A DNA stretch of 64,000 nt from Spirochaetales bacterium Spiro_05 (GTDB lineage Bacteria; Spirochaetota; Spirochaetia; Sphaerochaetales; Sphaerochaetaceae): NCBI GenBank assembly GCA_001603115.1, contig LVBG01000020.1:1-64000 (forward strand). Direction: 5' to 3'. The notes under the pieces are model-generated. The model searched no databases, was not told where the DNA came from, and saw only the letters and a program-made list of their open reading frames with translations. Shown here piece after piece: positions 34,488 to 43,332 of the stretch. How positions within the stretch are numbered: position 1 is the first letter of the stretch; each line of letters starts with the position of its first letter. The translations under genes and the position numbers were made by a program.

Positions 34488-35087
34488 ATGGCAATAATCA
34501 AATCAGCATGGGAATTGGCGCTGGAGAAGACCGAAGCGCTCCAGGTCGACCCGGTTAAGATCAAGCATGACCTCAAGGTCAAGGAAGGGAGGCAGCTTGC
34601 TGCAACCTTTCTCAACGATATAGATGCAACGAAGGAAGCAACGGATAAGCAGTTTGCCCAGTATGCAGGCGAGGACAAGCAGTTGGTAAAGGAGGGCATG
34701 GCCCTCACACTGCTCTCCAACCTCTCCTTGCCACGCTCTGCCGCGTTCAAGGAATCTTTTGCCAAGGTAGTCCAGCTCGGCCTCATTGTGGCTGAAGGCA
34801 ACGAGCAGGCAGGAGAGCTCATCAGTCAGCTGGAAGGGTTCTTCAGCCAGTATCTGGAGAACCAGGATGAATTGGTGGAGCGGATGAAACAGCAGTTCGC
34901 CCCCCATCTGGAGCAGAAGCAGGCACAGCTGCGCAAGCAGTACGGCCCGAACTTCATCCTCCGTCCTGAGCAGGATCCGGAGTTCATGAAACTCCTGGAC
35001 AAACAGCTTGCTCAGTTGGATGAGCAGTACACCAACATCCTGAGCCAAGCCAAGGAACAGCTCAAGCAGATGCTCGGCATCGAATGA
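34488..35087 (+). CDS. Conserved hypothetical helical protein
   Basis: 199 residues, strongly charged and helical throughout, with no signal peptide or membrane segment. A C-terminal coiled-coil-like region reads QFAPHLEQKQAQLRKQYG and KQLAQLDEQYTNILSQAKEQ. No catalytic motif is visible. It looks like a spirochaete cytoplasmic protein of unknown function. GGAGTG precedes the ATG. It stands alone and has its own terminator. Confidence 0.7.
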   Translation: MAIIKSAWELALEKTEALQVDPVKIKHDLKVKEGRQLAATFLNDIDATKEATDKQFAQYAGEDKQLVKEGMALTLLSNLSLPRSAAFKESFAKVVQLGLIVAEGNEQAGELISQLEGFFSQYLENQDELVERMKQQFAPHLEQKQAQLRKQYGPNFILRPEQDPEFMKLLDKQLAQLDEQYTNILSQAKEQLKQMLGIE

Positions 35088-35100
35088 CAGAGACAAAGAA

Positions 35101-35127
35101 GCCTGCCGCCTGGCAGGTTTCCTTTTT
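35101..35127 (+). terminator. Terminator after the helical hypothetical gene
   Basis: CCTGCC and GGCAGG with a 4-nt loop (35102-35117), then TTTCCTTTTT. Confidence 0.85.
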
Positions 35128-35154
35128 CTCCTCAGATCCCAATAATCCGAAACG

Positions 35155-35661
35155 TCAGACTCTCTCCGATTCCAGCAGCAATTGGTAAAGCACCAGATCC
35201 AGATAACGGTTGAACTTGTACCCGACTTCCCGCAGATGCCCGCACTTGCTGAAACCGAACCCCTCATGGAGGGCAATGGAAGCACTGTTATCGGCATCAA
35301 TGACTGCAAGCAGGCAATGGCCGCCTGATGAGCGTGCATAGCCTATAAGCTCTGAAAGCAAGTAATGTGCATACCCTTTTCTGCGTTGCTCCTTTGCCAC
35401 ATAGATGGAGTGCTCATAGGTAAAGCGATACCCCTTCTTGGGTCTCCAAGGGCCATAGGTTGCAAATCCCGCTAGAAAGCCATACTCATCAAGCACGCCC
35501 AACACGGGGTATCCATCATCCTGCTTCTGTTTCAGCCACTGGCGCAACTCATGCTCGCTTTTCGGCTCATAGTCATAGTTGCTGGTGGTATGTTCTATCA
35601 CCTCATTGAGGATGGACAGCATTTGGTGCAGGTGTTCTTCGGTACAGGTAATGATCTGCAT
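35155..35661 (-). CDS. GNAT N-acetyltransferase
   Basis: 168 residues. It resembles the phosphinothricin/methionine-sulfoximine acetyltransferase branch, with YGPWRPKKGYRFTYEHSIYVAKEQRRKGYAHYLLSELI; the acetyl-CoA motif is QRRKGYA. ATG at 35661 (MQIITC) has AGGAG 7 nt upstream, better than ATG 35682. The natural substrate is unknown. Confidence 0.8.
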   Translation of the reverse strand: MQIITCTEEHLHQMLSILNEVIEHTTSNYDYEPKSEHELRQWLKQKQDDGYPVLGVLDEYGFLAGFATYGPWRPKKGYRFTYEHSIYVAKEQRRKGYAHYLLSELIGYARSSGGHCLLAVIDADNSASIALHEGFGFSKCGHLREVGYKFNRYLDLVLYQLLLESERV

Positions 35662-35715
35662 GATAGGTACTCCTGTTCCCATCGTACAAGAACAAAAGCA
35701 CCCAAGACAAGAACA

Positions 35716-35739
35716 GAGCCGCCCCTTTCGGGACGGCTC
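35716..35739 (-). terminator. Hairpin after the malic enzyme gene
   Basis: GAGCCG-type stem (35716-35725 with 35730-35739, one mismatch, TTTC/GAAA loop) lies 23 nt after the malic enzyme stop. The T tract is weak, so efficiency is uncertain. Confidence 0.5.
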
Positions 35740-35761
35740 GGTGATGTACTCTGAAAGATTC

Positions 35762-37051
35762 TCAGTTCCAGTACTTCTCCATCCGCTTCACCAAGGAAAC
35801 ACGATATGCTTCCCAATCGGTGATGGGCTTCTGGGCAAGACCTTCCTCACACGCAGCCTTTGCTACGGCAACAGCTTCCCATTCGATGACACGGGGGTCG
35901 AACGGCTTGGGAACGATGTAGTTGCGGCCGAAGCTGAACTTCTGCCCACCATAGGCTTTCTCAACCGAAGCAGGAACCGGTTCCTTGGCCAGAGCTGCAA
36001 GAGCCTTGGCAGCCGCCATCTTCATGCCTTCGCTGATGATGACCGAACGGACATCAAGTGCGCCGCGGAAGATGAAGGGGAAGCCGAGCACGTTGTTGAT
36101 CTGGTTGGGATAGTCGCTTCTTCCCGTTGCCATGATGAGGTCGCTTCGGGTGGCCATTGCCAGCTCGTAGCCAATCTCAGGATTCGGGTTGGACATGGCG
36201 AAAACCACAGGGTCCTTGGCCATGGAGAGCAACATCTCCGGAGTCACACAGTCTGCAACCGAAAGGCCCATCAGGACATCGGCACCGACCAAGGCTTCTG
36301 CGAGGGTGCGGGCTTTGTCCGAGGTGGCAAACTCCTCTTTCTCTGGCGTCATGCCAACCGTTCTGCCTTGGTAGATGACTCCCTTGCTGTCCGCCATGAT
36401 GATGTGCTCGCGCTTCACCCCTGCTGCTACAAACATCTTGGCACAGGAGATACCGGCAGCACCTGCTCCGTTGACCACTACCTTGATGTCCTCAAGCTTC
36501 TTGCCCACAATTTCACAGCTGTTCATCAAGCCTGCAGTGGCGATGATGGCAGTTCCGTGCTGGTCATCATGGAAGATGGGAATATTGCATTGCTTGATCA
36601 GTTCCTGTTCGATCCTGAAGCACTCGGGTCCCTTGATGTCCTCAAGGTTTACTCCACCGAAGGTCGGGCTCATCGCCTTCACCATCTCGATGATCTTGTC
36701 CGGATCCTTCTCGTCAAGCTCGATATCGAACACATCGATGTCGGCAAATCTCTTGAAGAGAACACCCTTTCCTTCCATAACAGGCTTGCTGGCCAAAGCC
36801 CCACGGTCGCCAAGACCGAGGATGGCTGTCCCATTGGAAATGACTGCCACCAAGTTCCCCTTTGAGGTGTACTTGTAGGCATCCTCAGGGTTGTCGGCAA
36901 TGGCGAGCACCGGCTTTGCAACACCGGGGGTGTAGGCAAGGCCCAGATCGGCTGCCGTCTGGCAGGGCTTGGAGGGTACTACCGAGACCTTGCCCGGAAC
37001 ACCGTCCATCATGTGATACTCAAGCGCACGCTTGGTCAAATCATCTTGCAT
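35762..37051 (-). CDS. Malic enzyme
   Basis: 429 residues. It oxidatively decarboxylates malate to pyruvate with NAD or NADP. The metal and substrate region FHDDQHGTAIIATAGLMN and the dinucleotide fold VNGAGAAGISCAKM are visible. The N terminus has LGLAYTPGVA. There is no C-terminal phosphotransacetylase domain. ATG at 37051 has AAGGAG 8 nt upstream. It follows the lactate/malate dehydrogenase gene after 19 nt, which suggests a shared carbon route. Confidence 0.93.
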   Translation of the reverse strand: MQDDLTKRALEYHMMDGVPGKVSVVPSKPCQTAADLGLAYTPGVAKPVLAIADNPEDAYKYTSKGNLVAVISNGTAILGLGDRGALASKPVMEGKGVLFKRFADIDVFDIELDEKDPDKIIEMVKAMSPTFGGVNLEDIKGPECFRIEQELIKQCNIPIFHDDQHGTAIIATAGLMNSCEIVGKKLEDIKVVVNGAGAAGISCAKMFVAAGVKREHIIMADSKGVIYQGRTVGMTPEKEEFATSDKARTLAEALVGADVLMGLSVADCVTPEMLLSMAKDPVVFAMSNPNPEIGYELAMATRSDLIMATGRSDYPNQINNVLGFPFIFRGALDVRSVIISEGMKMAAAKALAALAKEPVPASVEKAYGGQKFSFGRNYIVPKPFDPRVIEWEAVAVAKAACEEGLAQKPITDWEAYRVSLVKRMEKYWN

Positions 37052-37070
37052 TATCGTAGCTCCTTTTCCC

Positions 37071-38213
37071 TTATTTCTTCTCAAAATCCCAATTGTAGTT
37101 CATTTTGTAGCGGTCGCGGAGTGTGACCATCACCTTCTGCAAGGACGGAGGAACGGGGCACCCATGTTCTTTTCGGAACTGGTAGGCCAAATGCTCCTTC
37201 TCGCCTGCGGTGAAGATGTAGTCTTCGCCCGGAGCCTTCTTGCTCTCCCTCAGTTCACGGCAGATGGTGCCTGCGATGCGCTTGAAGGTATCCAGACCCA
37301 TGAAGTGCTCAGGGTCGATGGCGATGAAGAAGTGCCCAAGCGGGTATGGAATGGCCTTGTGATCATCATCAAAGCCATTGAGGGCCTTCATCCAGGAACC
37401 GTCCTGCAAGGCTGCAGAGAGAATCTCCACCACGGTTGCATAGCCAAAACCCTTGTAGCCACCGGTCACCTCGCCGATGCCCCCGAGCGGGGTTAGGGCT
37501 GCCTTGCCGGTGGTGAGGTCTTCAAGCACCTGCTGCGTATCGGTACGGGTCTTTCCCTCATGGTCGAGTACCCAACCTGCAGGGAGGGCCTTTCCAGCTC
37601 GTCCGTACACCTCAATCTTGCCACGCTGGGTGACACTGGTTGCACAGTCAAGCACAAAGGGGAACTCCTCATCGGTCGGGAAGCCGAACGTGAGGGGGTT
37701 GGTTCCCAGCATGTTCTCCACCCCGTGGGTGGGAGCGATGGAGGGCCTTGCATTGGTACCGGTAATACCAAGCATACCTTTTTCGGTAGCCATGGTGGCG
37801 AAGTAGCCGGCAATACCGTAGTGGTTCGAGTTGCGTACCACAACCATGCCCAGACCATACTTCTTTGCCTTCTCGATAGCCATTTCCATCGCCTTGTATC
37901 CGGCGACGTGGCCCATGCCGTTGTGGGCGTCCAGGACTGCGGTTGCATCCTTGTCCTTGATCACCTCAATCTCGGTGACCGGATTCATGATGCCCATGTC
38001 GATGCGGTCGATGTAGATCGGCTTGAGTCTTCCGATGCCATGGCTGTCGATGCCACGCTTATCACTCTCAATGAGGACATCACCGATGATCTTTGCGTCG
38101 GCAGCGGGAACCCCGGCATGCACCAACGCCTCTTCCATGAACGACTCCAGGTCCTCGAACGGGATCCAGGCACAATCGTGATACTGCTCGGCATACGTAT
38201 CCATATACTTCAT
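37071..38213 (-). CDS. Malate/L-lactate dehydrogenase family (Ldh_2) protein
   Basis: 380 residues of the Ldh_2/YlbC/AllD family, an NAD(P)-dependent 2-hydroxyacid dehydrogenase fold unrelated to classical LDH. RGIDSHGIGRLKPIYIDRI, VVVRNSNHYGIAGYFA and GTNPLTFGFPT are the family signatures. The substrate may be malate, lactate, ureidoglycolate or a sugar acid. It lies between a DeoR regulator (12 nt upstream) and malic enzyme, so a regulated 2-hydroxyacid pathway is likely. Confidence 0.88.
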   Translation of the reverse strand: MKYMDTYAEQYHDCAWIPFEDLESFMEEALVHAGVPAADAKIIGDVLIESDKRGIDSHGIGRLKPIYIDRIDMGIMNPVTEIEVIKDKDATAVLDAHNGMGHVAGYKAMEMAIEKAKKYGLGMVVVRNSNHYGIAGYFATMATEKGMLGITGTNARPSIAPTHGVENMLGTNPLTFGFPTDEEFPFVLDCATSVTQRGKIEVYGRAGKALPAGWVLDHEGKTRTDTQQVLEDLTTGKAALTPLGGIGEVTGGYKGFGYATVVEILSAALQDGSWMKALNGFDDDHKAIPYPLGHFFIAIDPEHFMGLDTFKRIAGTICRELRESKKAPGEDYIFTAGEKEHLAYQFRKEHGCPVPPSLQKVMVTLRDRYKMNYNWDFEKK

Positions 38214-38225
38214 TCGGTTCTCCTC

Positions 38226-39011
38226 CTACACCTCTGTAGTTGCTACGATTATCTGAAGATCCTCCGGGATCTCCATCTGTTTCACCAAATCAGCTCCCCG
38301 CTCGTCGGTGACCAATGCATCGACCAAGTCCAGGGAGACAGTCTTGAAATTCGAAACCACCCCAATCTTGTTGCTTGAGGCAACAACGATGACCCTCCCT
38401 ACCGTATGTTCGATCATGGCGCGGGTGGTGTCGGCTTCCTCAAGAATGGGAGTGGTAAGTCCGGCCGACGGACTGAAGCCGTCGACTCCGATGATTGCCT
38501 TATTGGCATGTATCTGGCTGATGAGCATCGAGGCCAAGGAACCCGATACGGAGTGGCTGCGGCTGCGGTACACGCCGCCTGCAAGGATGAGACGGATGTG
38601 TTCGCTTTCCTTGCACAGCCAGATGGCATCGATGTTGTTGGTGACGATGGTCACTTTCTTCTGAAGATCCACCACCGCACGAATAACCTCGAAGGTGGTG
38701 GAACCGCTGTTGATGTAGAGTGTGTCACCCTCCTCGACCAGCTTTGCAACGGCTTTGCCGATAGCTTCCTTCTCCTTGGGATACTCACTTGCTTTCTGCA
38801 GGTAATCGGGCTCAACCGGCAAGTTGCGCCGCATGGTTGCCCCACCGTGGGTGCGCTCCACCAGACCCTTGGTGGCCAGCTGGTCCAGATCGCGGCGGAT
38901 GGTAAGTTCACTGACCCCAAGTTGCTCGGCAAGAGAACCCACATTGACCGAACCCTGGGTTTTCACCAGGGAGAGGATGAACTGTTGTCTGCCGGCAGGA
39001 ATGGTTGACAT
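38226..39011 (-). CDS. DeoR family transcriptional regulator
   Basis: 261 residues. The N-terminal helix-turn-helix reads VNVGSLAEQLGVSELTIRRDLDQL, followed by VERTHGGA, the DeoR signature. The C-terminal sugar-phosphate-sensing domain has the GSTTFEVIRAV and GVDGFSPSAGLTTP patterns. It probably controls its own operon (dehydrogenase and malic enzyme) through the 13-bp inverted repeat in its promoter. AAGGAA precedes the ATG. Confidence 0.9.
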   Translation of the reverse strand: MSTIPAGRQQFILSLVKTQGSVNVGSLAEQLGVSELTIRRDLDQLATKGLVERTHGGATMRRNLPVEPDYLQKASEYPKEKEAIGKAVAKLVEEGDTLYINSGSTTFEVIRAVVDLQKKVTIVTNNIDAIWLCKESEHIRLILAGGVYRSRSHSVSGSLASMLISQIHANKAIIGVDGFSPSAGLTTPILEEADTTRAMIEHTVGRVIVVASSNKIGVVSNFKTVSLDLVDALVTDERGADLVKQMEIPEDLQIIVATTEV

Positions 39012-39021
39012 GAACGTTTCC

Positions 39022-39087
39022 TTGAATGTTTTTGTACTTTTTTACCAATACAACCCCATGATACAATCAAAAACATTCAACTGTCAA
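39022..39087 (-). promoter_or_regulatory. Promoter and DeoR operator
   Basis: On the minus strand TTGACA (39082-39087), an 18-bp spacer and TATCAT (39058-39063) form a promoter. A perfect 13-bp inverted repeat, TTGAATGTTTTTG at 39022-39034 and CAAAAACATTCAA at 39068-39080, places one arm in the spacer and the other about 25-35 bp downstream of the start site. The arm centres are 46 bp apart, suitable for looping by the DeoR protein. Confidence 0.7.
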
Positions 39088-39245
39088 GAAAAATACCTTC
39101 ACCTCACTCATGTTGATGAAATACTCCGTAAAAAGTTCACCAACCATCAATTAGGGTTTTCCAACCACGACTTTCAACGCAATCAGCACAATCCCCCCTT
39201 GATTATCACTCGGAAACCTGCTATGTTCATCAATGCCTATCGCAT

Positions 39246-39317
39246 GGTGCCATACCCAAGTGGTAAGGGAAAGGTCTGCAAAACCTTGATGCATCGGTTC
39301 GAATCCGATTGGCACCT
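39246..39317 (+). tRNA. tRNA-Cys (GCA)
   Basis: 72 nt folding as a complete cloverleaf: acceptor GGTGCCA with TGGCACC, D arm CCC with GGG, anticodon stem AAGGT with ACCTT and loop CTGCAAA giving anticodon GCA, T arm ATCGG TTCGAAT CCGAT. The discriminator base is T, as expected for tRNA-Cys. CCA is not encoded. Confidence 0.95.
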
Positions 39318-39320
39318 CTT

Positions 39321-39353
39321 GAAAGAGCCGCTGAGATCCAGCGGCTCTTTCTC
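39321..39353 (+). terminator. Terminator after tRNA-Cys
   Basis: A 13-bp perfect stem (39321-39333 with 39339-39351) with a 5-nt loop. Because both ends are A/T rich it may also stop transcripts from the minus strand. Confidence 0.8.
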
Positions 39354-39367
39354 TGTTCAGCGATAGA

Positions 39368-39586
39368 CTATACCTCGGGGAACGAGATATCCACGGTTCT
39401 CTTCTTTTTCACACAGTCAGCCAGATACAGATTGATGATGGTCTGGTAAGCTATCCCCGTATTCTGTGCAAGTTGCTTGAAATAAGAAACAGTTTCAGAG
39501 TCCAGTCTGATGGTCACTTGTTGTTTCGGTAGCTTATGAATATACGGGTTTTTGATCCCTTTTGAAAAATCATATTCTGCTTTCAT
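39368..39586 (-). CDS. brnA: BrnA-like antitoxin
   Basis: 72 residues. The C-terminal part VTIRLDSETVSYFKQLAQNTGIAYQTIINLYL is a ribbon-helix-helix-like DNA-binding segment as in BrnA antitoxins. It should bind and neutralise BrnT and repress the operon. ATG at 39586 has GGGGAGG 7 nt upstream. It overlaps by 2 codons the end that the intact toxin frame would have had. The adjacent toxin appears broken. Confidence 0.8.
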   Translation of the reverse strand: MKAEYDFSKGIKNPYIHKLPKQQVTIRLDSETVSYFKQLAQNTGIAYQTIINLYLADCVKKKRTVDISFPEV

Positions 39587-39588
39587 TG

Positions 39589-39914
<326 letters not shown>

Positions 39915-40108
39915 TATATGCTGCTTGCAAAACAGTGCAATCGGTACTTTCAGCTACAGACAACGCCATGCCAGTATCTTGCATCTATGTATCCAACAAA
40001 TAATCTCTTCGGTACAGCCTAAAGAGTTACTGACCATGATTGGGATCCCATTACTCCTAATCCAGATTATGTCAAATTCCAAAATCATCAGATGCATCCA
40101 ATTATTGG

Positions 40109-41566
40109 CTACCTGTATGAATCATGTGTCCTAAACGTTTGCAGCGAGCTTTTGGGGTGCTGCGGATCGCTCATGACCAACAAGTTTTTCGCCACAAGCG
40201 GAAACACGTAGTTCTTCGTGAAATAGGCAACCGATTTGAATCCGAAATACTCAGCAAGTTCTTTCCTGGTTTTCGGAGTCTTGCAAAAGGCCAGAATCAT
40301 TATTTCAGATTCTGAAAGATTCTCTACGTCCGCTTGCTCAAATCCTGTACGCTTATACAGCGTTACGGTAAAGAGTCCTCGTGATGATTCAAATACTGGA
40401 TCTGGGTTTCCTGCCTCTCGCATGACCCGATAGATGGTAGGAATACCCGAATACCGGTTTTCAGTAAGTGACAAGAGCTCCATGGAAGTGGCAAGAACGG
40501 GATTCCGTGTATCAGGCTGTATTTTGCCCAGTTGATCGAGTGTAATTCGACCGTATAAACCTCCGGGATTTTTTACCTCCATCCGATTTTCATACATGAT
40601 CAGCTGGATAGGCATACCTTCTGCATGAATGCTGTAGTCCCTATGGATGAGGGCATTCAGGATTACTTCCCTTATTGCAACCATTGGGTAATCGGTAGTA
40701 TCAGTCCGTATTCCAGTGTTTGCATCGACAATGGTGCGTACTTTCATATTATTCTTAATGAAAACAAGTGCATTGGTAAGCATATCTTCCAGTGTACCTT
40801 CAATACGTTTGTTGTCGGTGAATCGCTCATTATGTGCACCGATATCACCGATACGGACACCTGGAATGGAAATGGCATTGATGGTAAGCTGCGGAAAGTA
40901 TGCCTGGGGATACGGACAAAACAAGAGAACTGCACTCATGGTGGGGCGTCCGTCCACAATCATACTCATCAGACCCAATATCTGTTGATAATCCAGCTTG
41001 GCTAGGTTGGGCTTGTTGGATCGAAGCCTCAGAATATAACGTTGCAGGGCATCCTTATCCAGCGAAGTTTCTTGCGCACCCTCAATGGGGCGAATATCAT
41101 CCCGGTATTTTTTTCTATACGCTTCATAACTGAAAACTTCATACTCTGACATCGGTTCATCAGACTGCCCTACACGGATATAAGAACCCTTGAGTCGCCC
41201 CTTACCACCGTAATGACAAGGACGATCGACAATATCTACTGCTGGGATTTCTGCAGACAGGAAGAACATCCCATCTTCCTCGCAGACTGTAATAAGGGGC
41301 CTGATTTTTGGAACCATTTCGTTGCACTGCTCTACAATCTTATTCTGTAAATCTGCTGGATCGTACACTCCTACTTTCTGAAAACCTTTCTTCTCATCGA
41401 TGCCAAAGAGAATGACACCCCCCTCATCCTGATTTGAAAAGCTGGACAAAGTATCATAGAGTCGCTTTGGATTACCATCATGTACTGCTTTGATCTCCAA
41501 AGTCTGGCCTTCCATCCGTCGACTCGTTACATCATTGATGATCGCTTTCAGTTCATCTGTTGTCAT
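40109..41566 (-). CDS. AlbA-type ATP-binding transcriptional regulator
   Basis: About 485 residues. The N-terminal AlbA_2/Schlafen-like domain reads EGQTLEIKAVHDGNPKRLYDTLSSFSNQDEGGVILFGID. The middle HATPase_c_4 domain reads VAIREVILNALIHRDYS. A C-terminal helix-turn-helix is near residue 420. Such proteins are common in accessory DNA; roles range from regulators to defence. ATG 41566 (MTTDEL) has GGGAGG 10 nt upstream; an ATG at 41605 is possible. Confidence 0.82.
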   Translation of the reverse strand: MTTDELKAIINDVTSRRMEGQTLEIKAVHDGNPKRLYDTLSSFSNQDEGGVILFGIDEKKGFQKVGVYDPADLQNKIVEQCNEMVPKIRPLITVCEEDGMFFLSAEIPAVDIVDRPCHYGGKGRLKGSYIRVGQSDEPMSEYEVFSYEAYRKKYRDDIRPIEGAQETSLDKDALQRYILRLRSNKPNLAKLDYQQILGLMSMIVDGRPTMSAVLLFCPYPQAYFPQLTINAISIPGVRIGDIGAHNERFTDNKRIEGTLEDMLTNALVFIKNNMKVRTIVDANTGIRTDTTDYPMVAIREVILNALIHRDYSIHAEGMPIQLIMYENRMEVKNPGGLYGRITLDQLGKIQPDTRNPVLATSMELLSLTENRYSGIPTIYRVMREAGNPDPVFESSRGLFTVTLYKRTGFEQADVENLSESEIMILAFCKTPKTRKELAEYFGFKSVAYFTKNYVFPLVAKNLLVMSDPQHPKSSLQTFRTHDSYR

Positions 41567-41733
41567 GCAGAATATGTCCTCCCACTCGTATGGTACATTC
41601 AGCACACCACAATTTCACTTGATTCCAAGTATTTTTAACTTGTTTTTCCAGTTTTTACAAATTTTTCACTTGTTTTCACTAATTTTTAAGATTTTTTCTC
41701 TCATTTTTTCCTTCAGCAAAGGCAAAATAGAAA

Positions 41734-41751
41734 GGAGGGGTTTCCCCCTCC
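41734..41751 (-). terminator. Terminator of the liv operon
   Basis: A 7-bp G/C stem (41734-41740 with 41745-41751) followed on the minus strand by TTTCTATTTT, 32 nt after the livF stop. Confidence 0.75.
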
Positions 41752-41782
41752 CCAAGCGTTCAATAGTTGAACAACCTTTTGC

Positions 41783-42496
41783 TTACTTGGATTTGCCCAG
41801 GTATGCGAACTTGATCTCCTCATTCTCCAGCAGTTCCCTGCCGGGTCCGGTGAGAGTGATGTTCCCTGTCTCCATGACATAGCCGGTATGCGCAGTGCGC
41901 AAGGCGACGTTGGCGTTCTGCTCGATCAGGAGCACCGTAACACCCGCCTCGTTGATGCGCTTGATGATGGAGAAGATGTCTTTCACCACTAAGGGGGCAA
42001 GCCCCAGGGAGGGCTCATCCATCATGATCATCTTCGGGTTGGCCATCAGTGCGCGGCCTACAGCCAGCATCTGCTGCTCACCACCGGAGAGCGTGCCGGC
42101 CAGCTGCCAGTGACGCTCCTTGAGGCGGGGGAAAAGCTCATAGACACGTTCCAGGCTCTGCTGCTCGTGGGCTTTGTCCTGAAGGTACCCCCCGATCTTG
42201 AGGTTCTCCAAGGTGGTAAGGTTCGGGAACACCCTGCGTCCTTCGGGAACGAGCACAAGGCCCATTTCCACAATCTTGCGGGTATCCATGCCGTTGAGCT
42301 TCACACCATTGTAGGTGATCGTGCCGCTGGTGATGGGTACCAGCCCCATGATCGAGCGCAAGGTGGTGGACTTACCCGCCCCATTGGCACCGATGAGGGT
42401 GATGATCTTTCCTTCATCCACGGCAAACGTAATTCCATTCAGGGCGACAATGCCGCCATAGCAGACCTTAAGGTCCTGTATTTCCAGTAAACTCAT
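41783..42496 (-). CDS. livF: Branched-chain amino acid ABC transporter ATPase LivF
   Basis: 237 residues. Walker A GANGAGKST is at about 37-45, signature LSGGEQQMLAVGRAL, Walker B MIMMDEPSLGLAP. The C-terminal VLLIEQNANVALRTAHTGYVMETG is typical of LivF. It is the last gene of livKHMGF and overlaps livG by 4 nt. Confidence 0.93.
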   Translation of the reverse strand: MSLLEIQDLKVCYGGIVALNGITFAVDEGKIITLIGANGAGKSTTLRSIMGLVPITSGTITYNGVKLNGMDTRKIVEMGLVLVPEGRRVFPNLTTLENLKIGGYLQDKAHEQQSLERVYELFPRLKERHWQLAGTLSGGEQQMLAVGRALMANPKMIMMDEPSLGLAPLVVKDIFSIIKRINEAGVTVLLIEQNANVALRTAHTGYVMETGNITLTGPGRELLENEEIKFAYLGKSK

Positions 42497-43332
42497 GCTT
42501 CATCCACCCCCAAGTATGCCCTGATGACTGCAGGATCGTTCTGGACCTCCGCAGGAGTTCCCTGAGCGATGGTCTTTCCATAATCCAGGACATAGATGGT
42601 GTCCGAGATATCCATGACCAGGTTCATGTGATGCTCGATCAGGAAAACGGTCAGGTTGAACGACTCCTTGATCTCCTTGATGAACAGGGACAACTCCTCG
42701 GTCTCCTTCGGGTTCATGCCTGCGGCAGGCTCGTCAAGCAGGAGCAGCTTCGGTCCGGTTGCCAAGGCGCGTGCTATCTCAAGCCTTCTTTGCTTGCCGT
42801 ACGGCAAGGAGGATGACTTCTCATCCCGGTTGGCCAGAAGCCCTACCCGTTCCAACAACGCCTCGGTGTCCTCAAGCATCTTCGCTTCCTCCTCCCTGTT
42901 GAGCATGAAGGTGGAACGGAAGAGCCCTGCCTTGATGTGGCAGTGCTTGGCAATGAGCACATTCTCAAAGACCGTCAGGTCCTTGAACAGGCGGATGTTC
43001 TGGAAGGTGCGGGCCATACCAAGGCGTGTGATCTTATCAGGGGTGTTGACCACCTGCTTCTCAAACGGGGTCTTGTAGGTCCCGTTGTAGATCTTCTTCA
43101 TCTTGGAGCGCGGGTAGTTCTCCCCTATCACCAGATCGTCAAAGGTAACCCTGCCGTTTGACGGCTGGTACCCACCGGTGATGACGTTGAAGGCCGTCGT
43201 CTTGCCGGCTCCGTTGGGGCCGATGAGAGCGGTAATCCTGTCCTTCTCGATTTCGATGTTCAAATCGTCGACGGCAACAACACCGCCGAATTGCATCGTG
43301 ATGTGTTCGGTTTTCAGGAGGATCTCTTTCAT
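42493..43332 (-). CDS. livG: Branched-chain amino acid ABC transporter ATPase LivG
   Basis: 279 residues. Walker A GPNGAGKTT, a long insertion after it typical of LivG, signature SSLPYGKQRRLEIARAL in place of LSGGQ, and Walker B LLLLDEPAAGMNP. The C terminus ends QNDPAVIRAYLG. It overlaps livM and livF by 4 nt each. Confidence 0.93.
   Translation of the reverse strand: MKEILLKTEHITMQFGGVVAVDDLNIEIEKDRITALIGPNGAGKTTAFNVITGGYQPSNGRVTFDDLVIGENYPRSKMKKIYNGTYKTPFEKQVVNTPDKITRLGMARTFQNIRLFKDLTVFENVLIAKHCHIKAGLFRSTFMLNREEEAKMLEDTEALLERVGLLANRDEKSSSLPYGKQRRLEIARALATGPKLLLLDEPAAGMNPKETEELSLFIKEIKESFNLTVFLIEHHMNLVMDISDTIYVLDYGKTIAQGTPAEVQNDPAVIRAYLGVDEA

Noticed and set aside
40023..40130. A coding-like stretch (DHDWDPITPNPDYVKFQNH) between brnTA and the AlbA-type gene
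   Set aside because: It is bounded by a stop just upstream, has no start codon, and no family was recognised; at most a short gene fragment.
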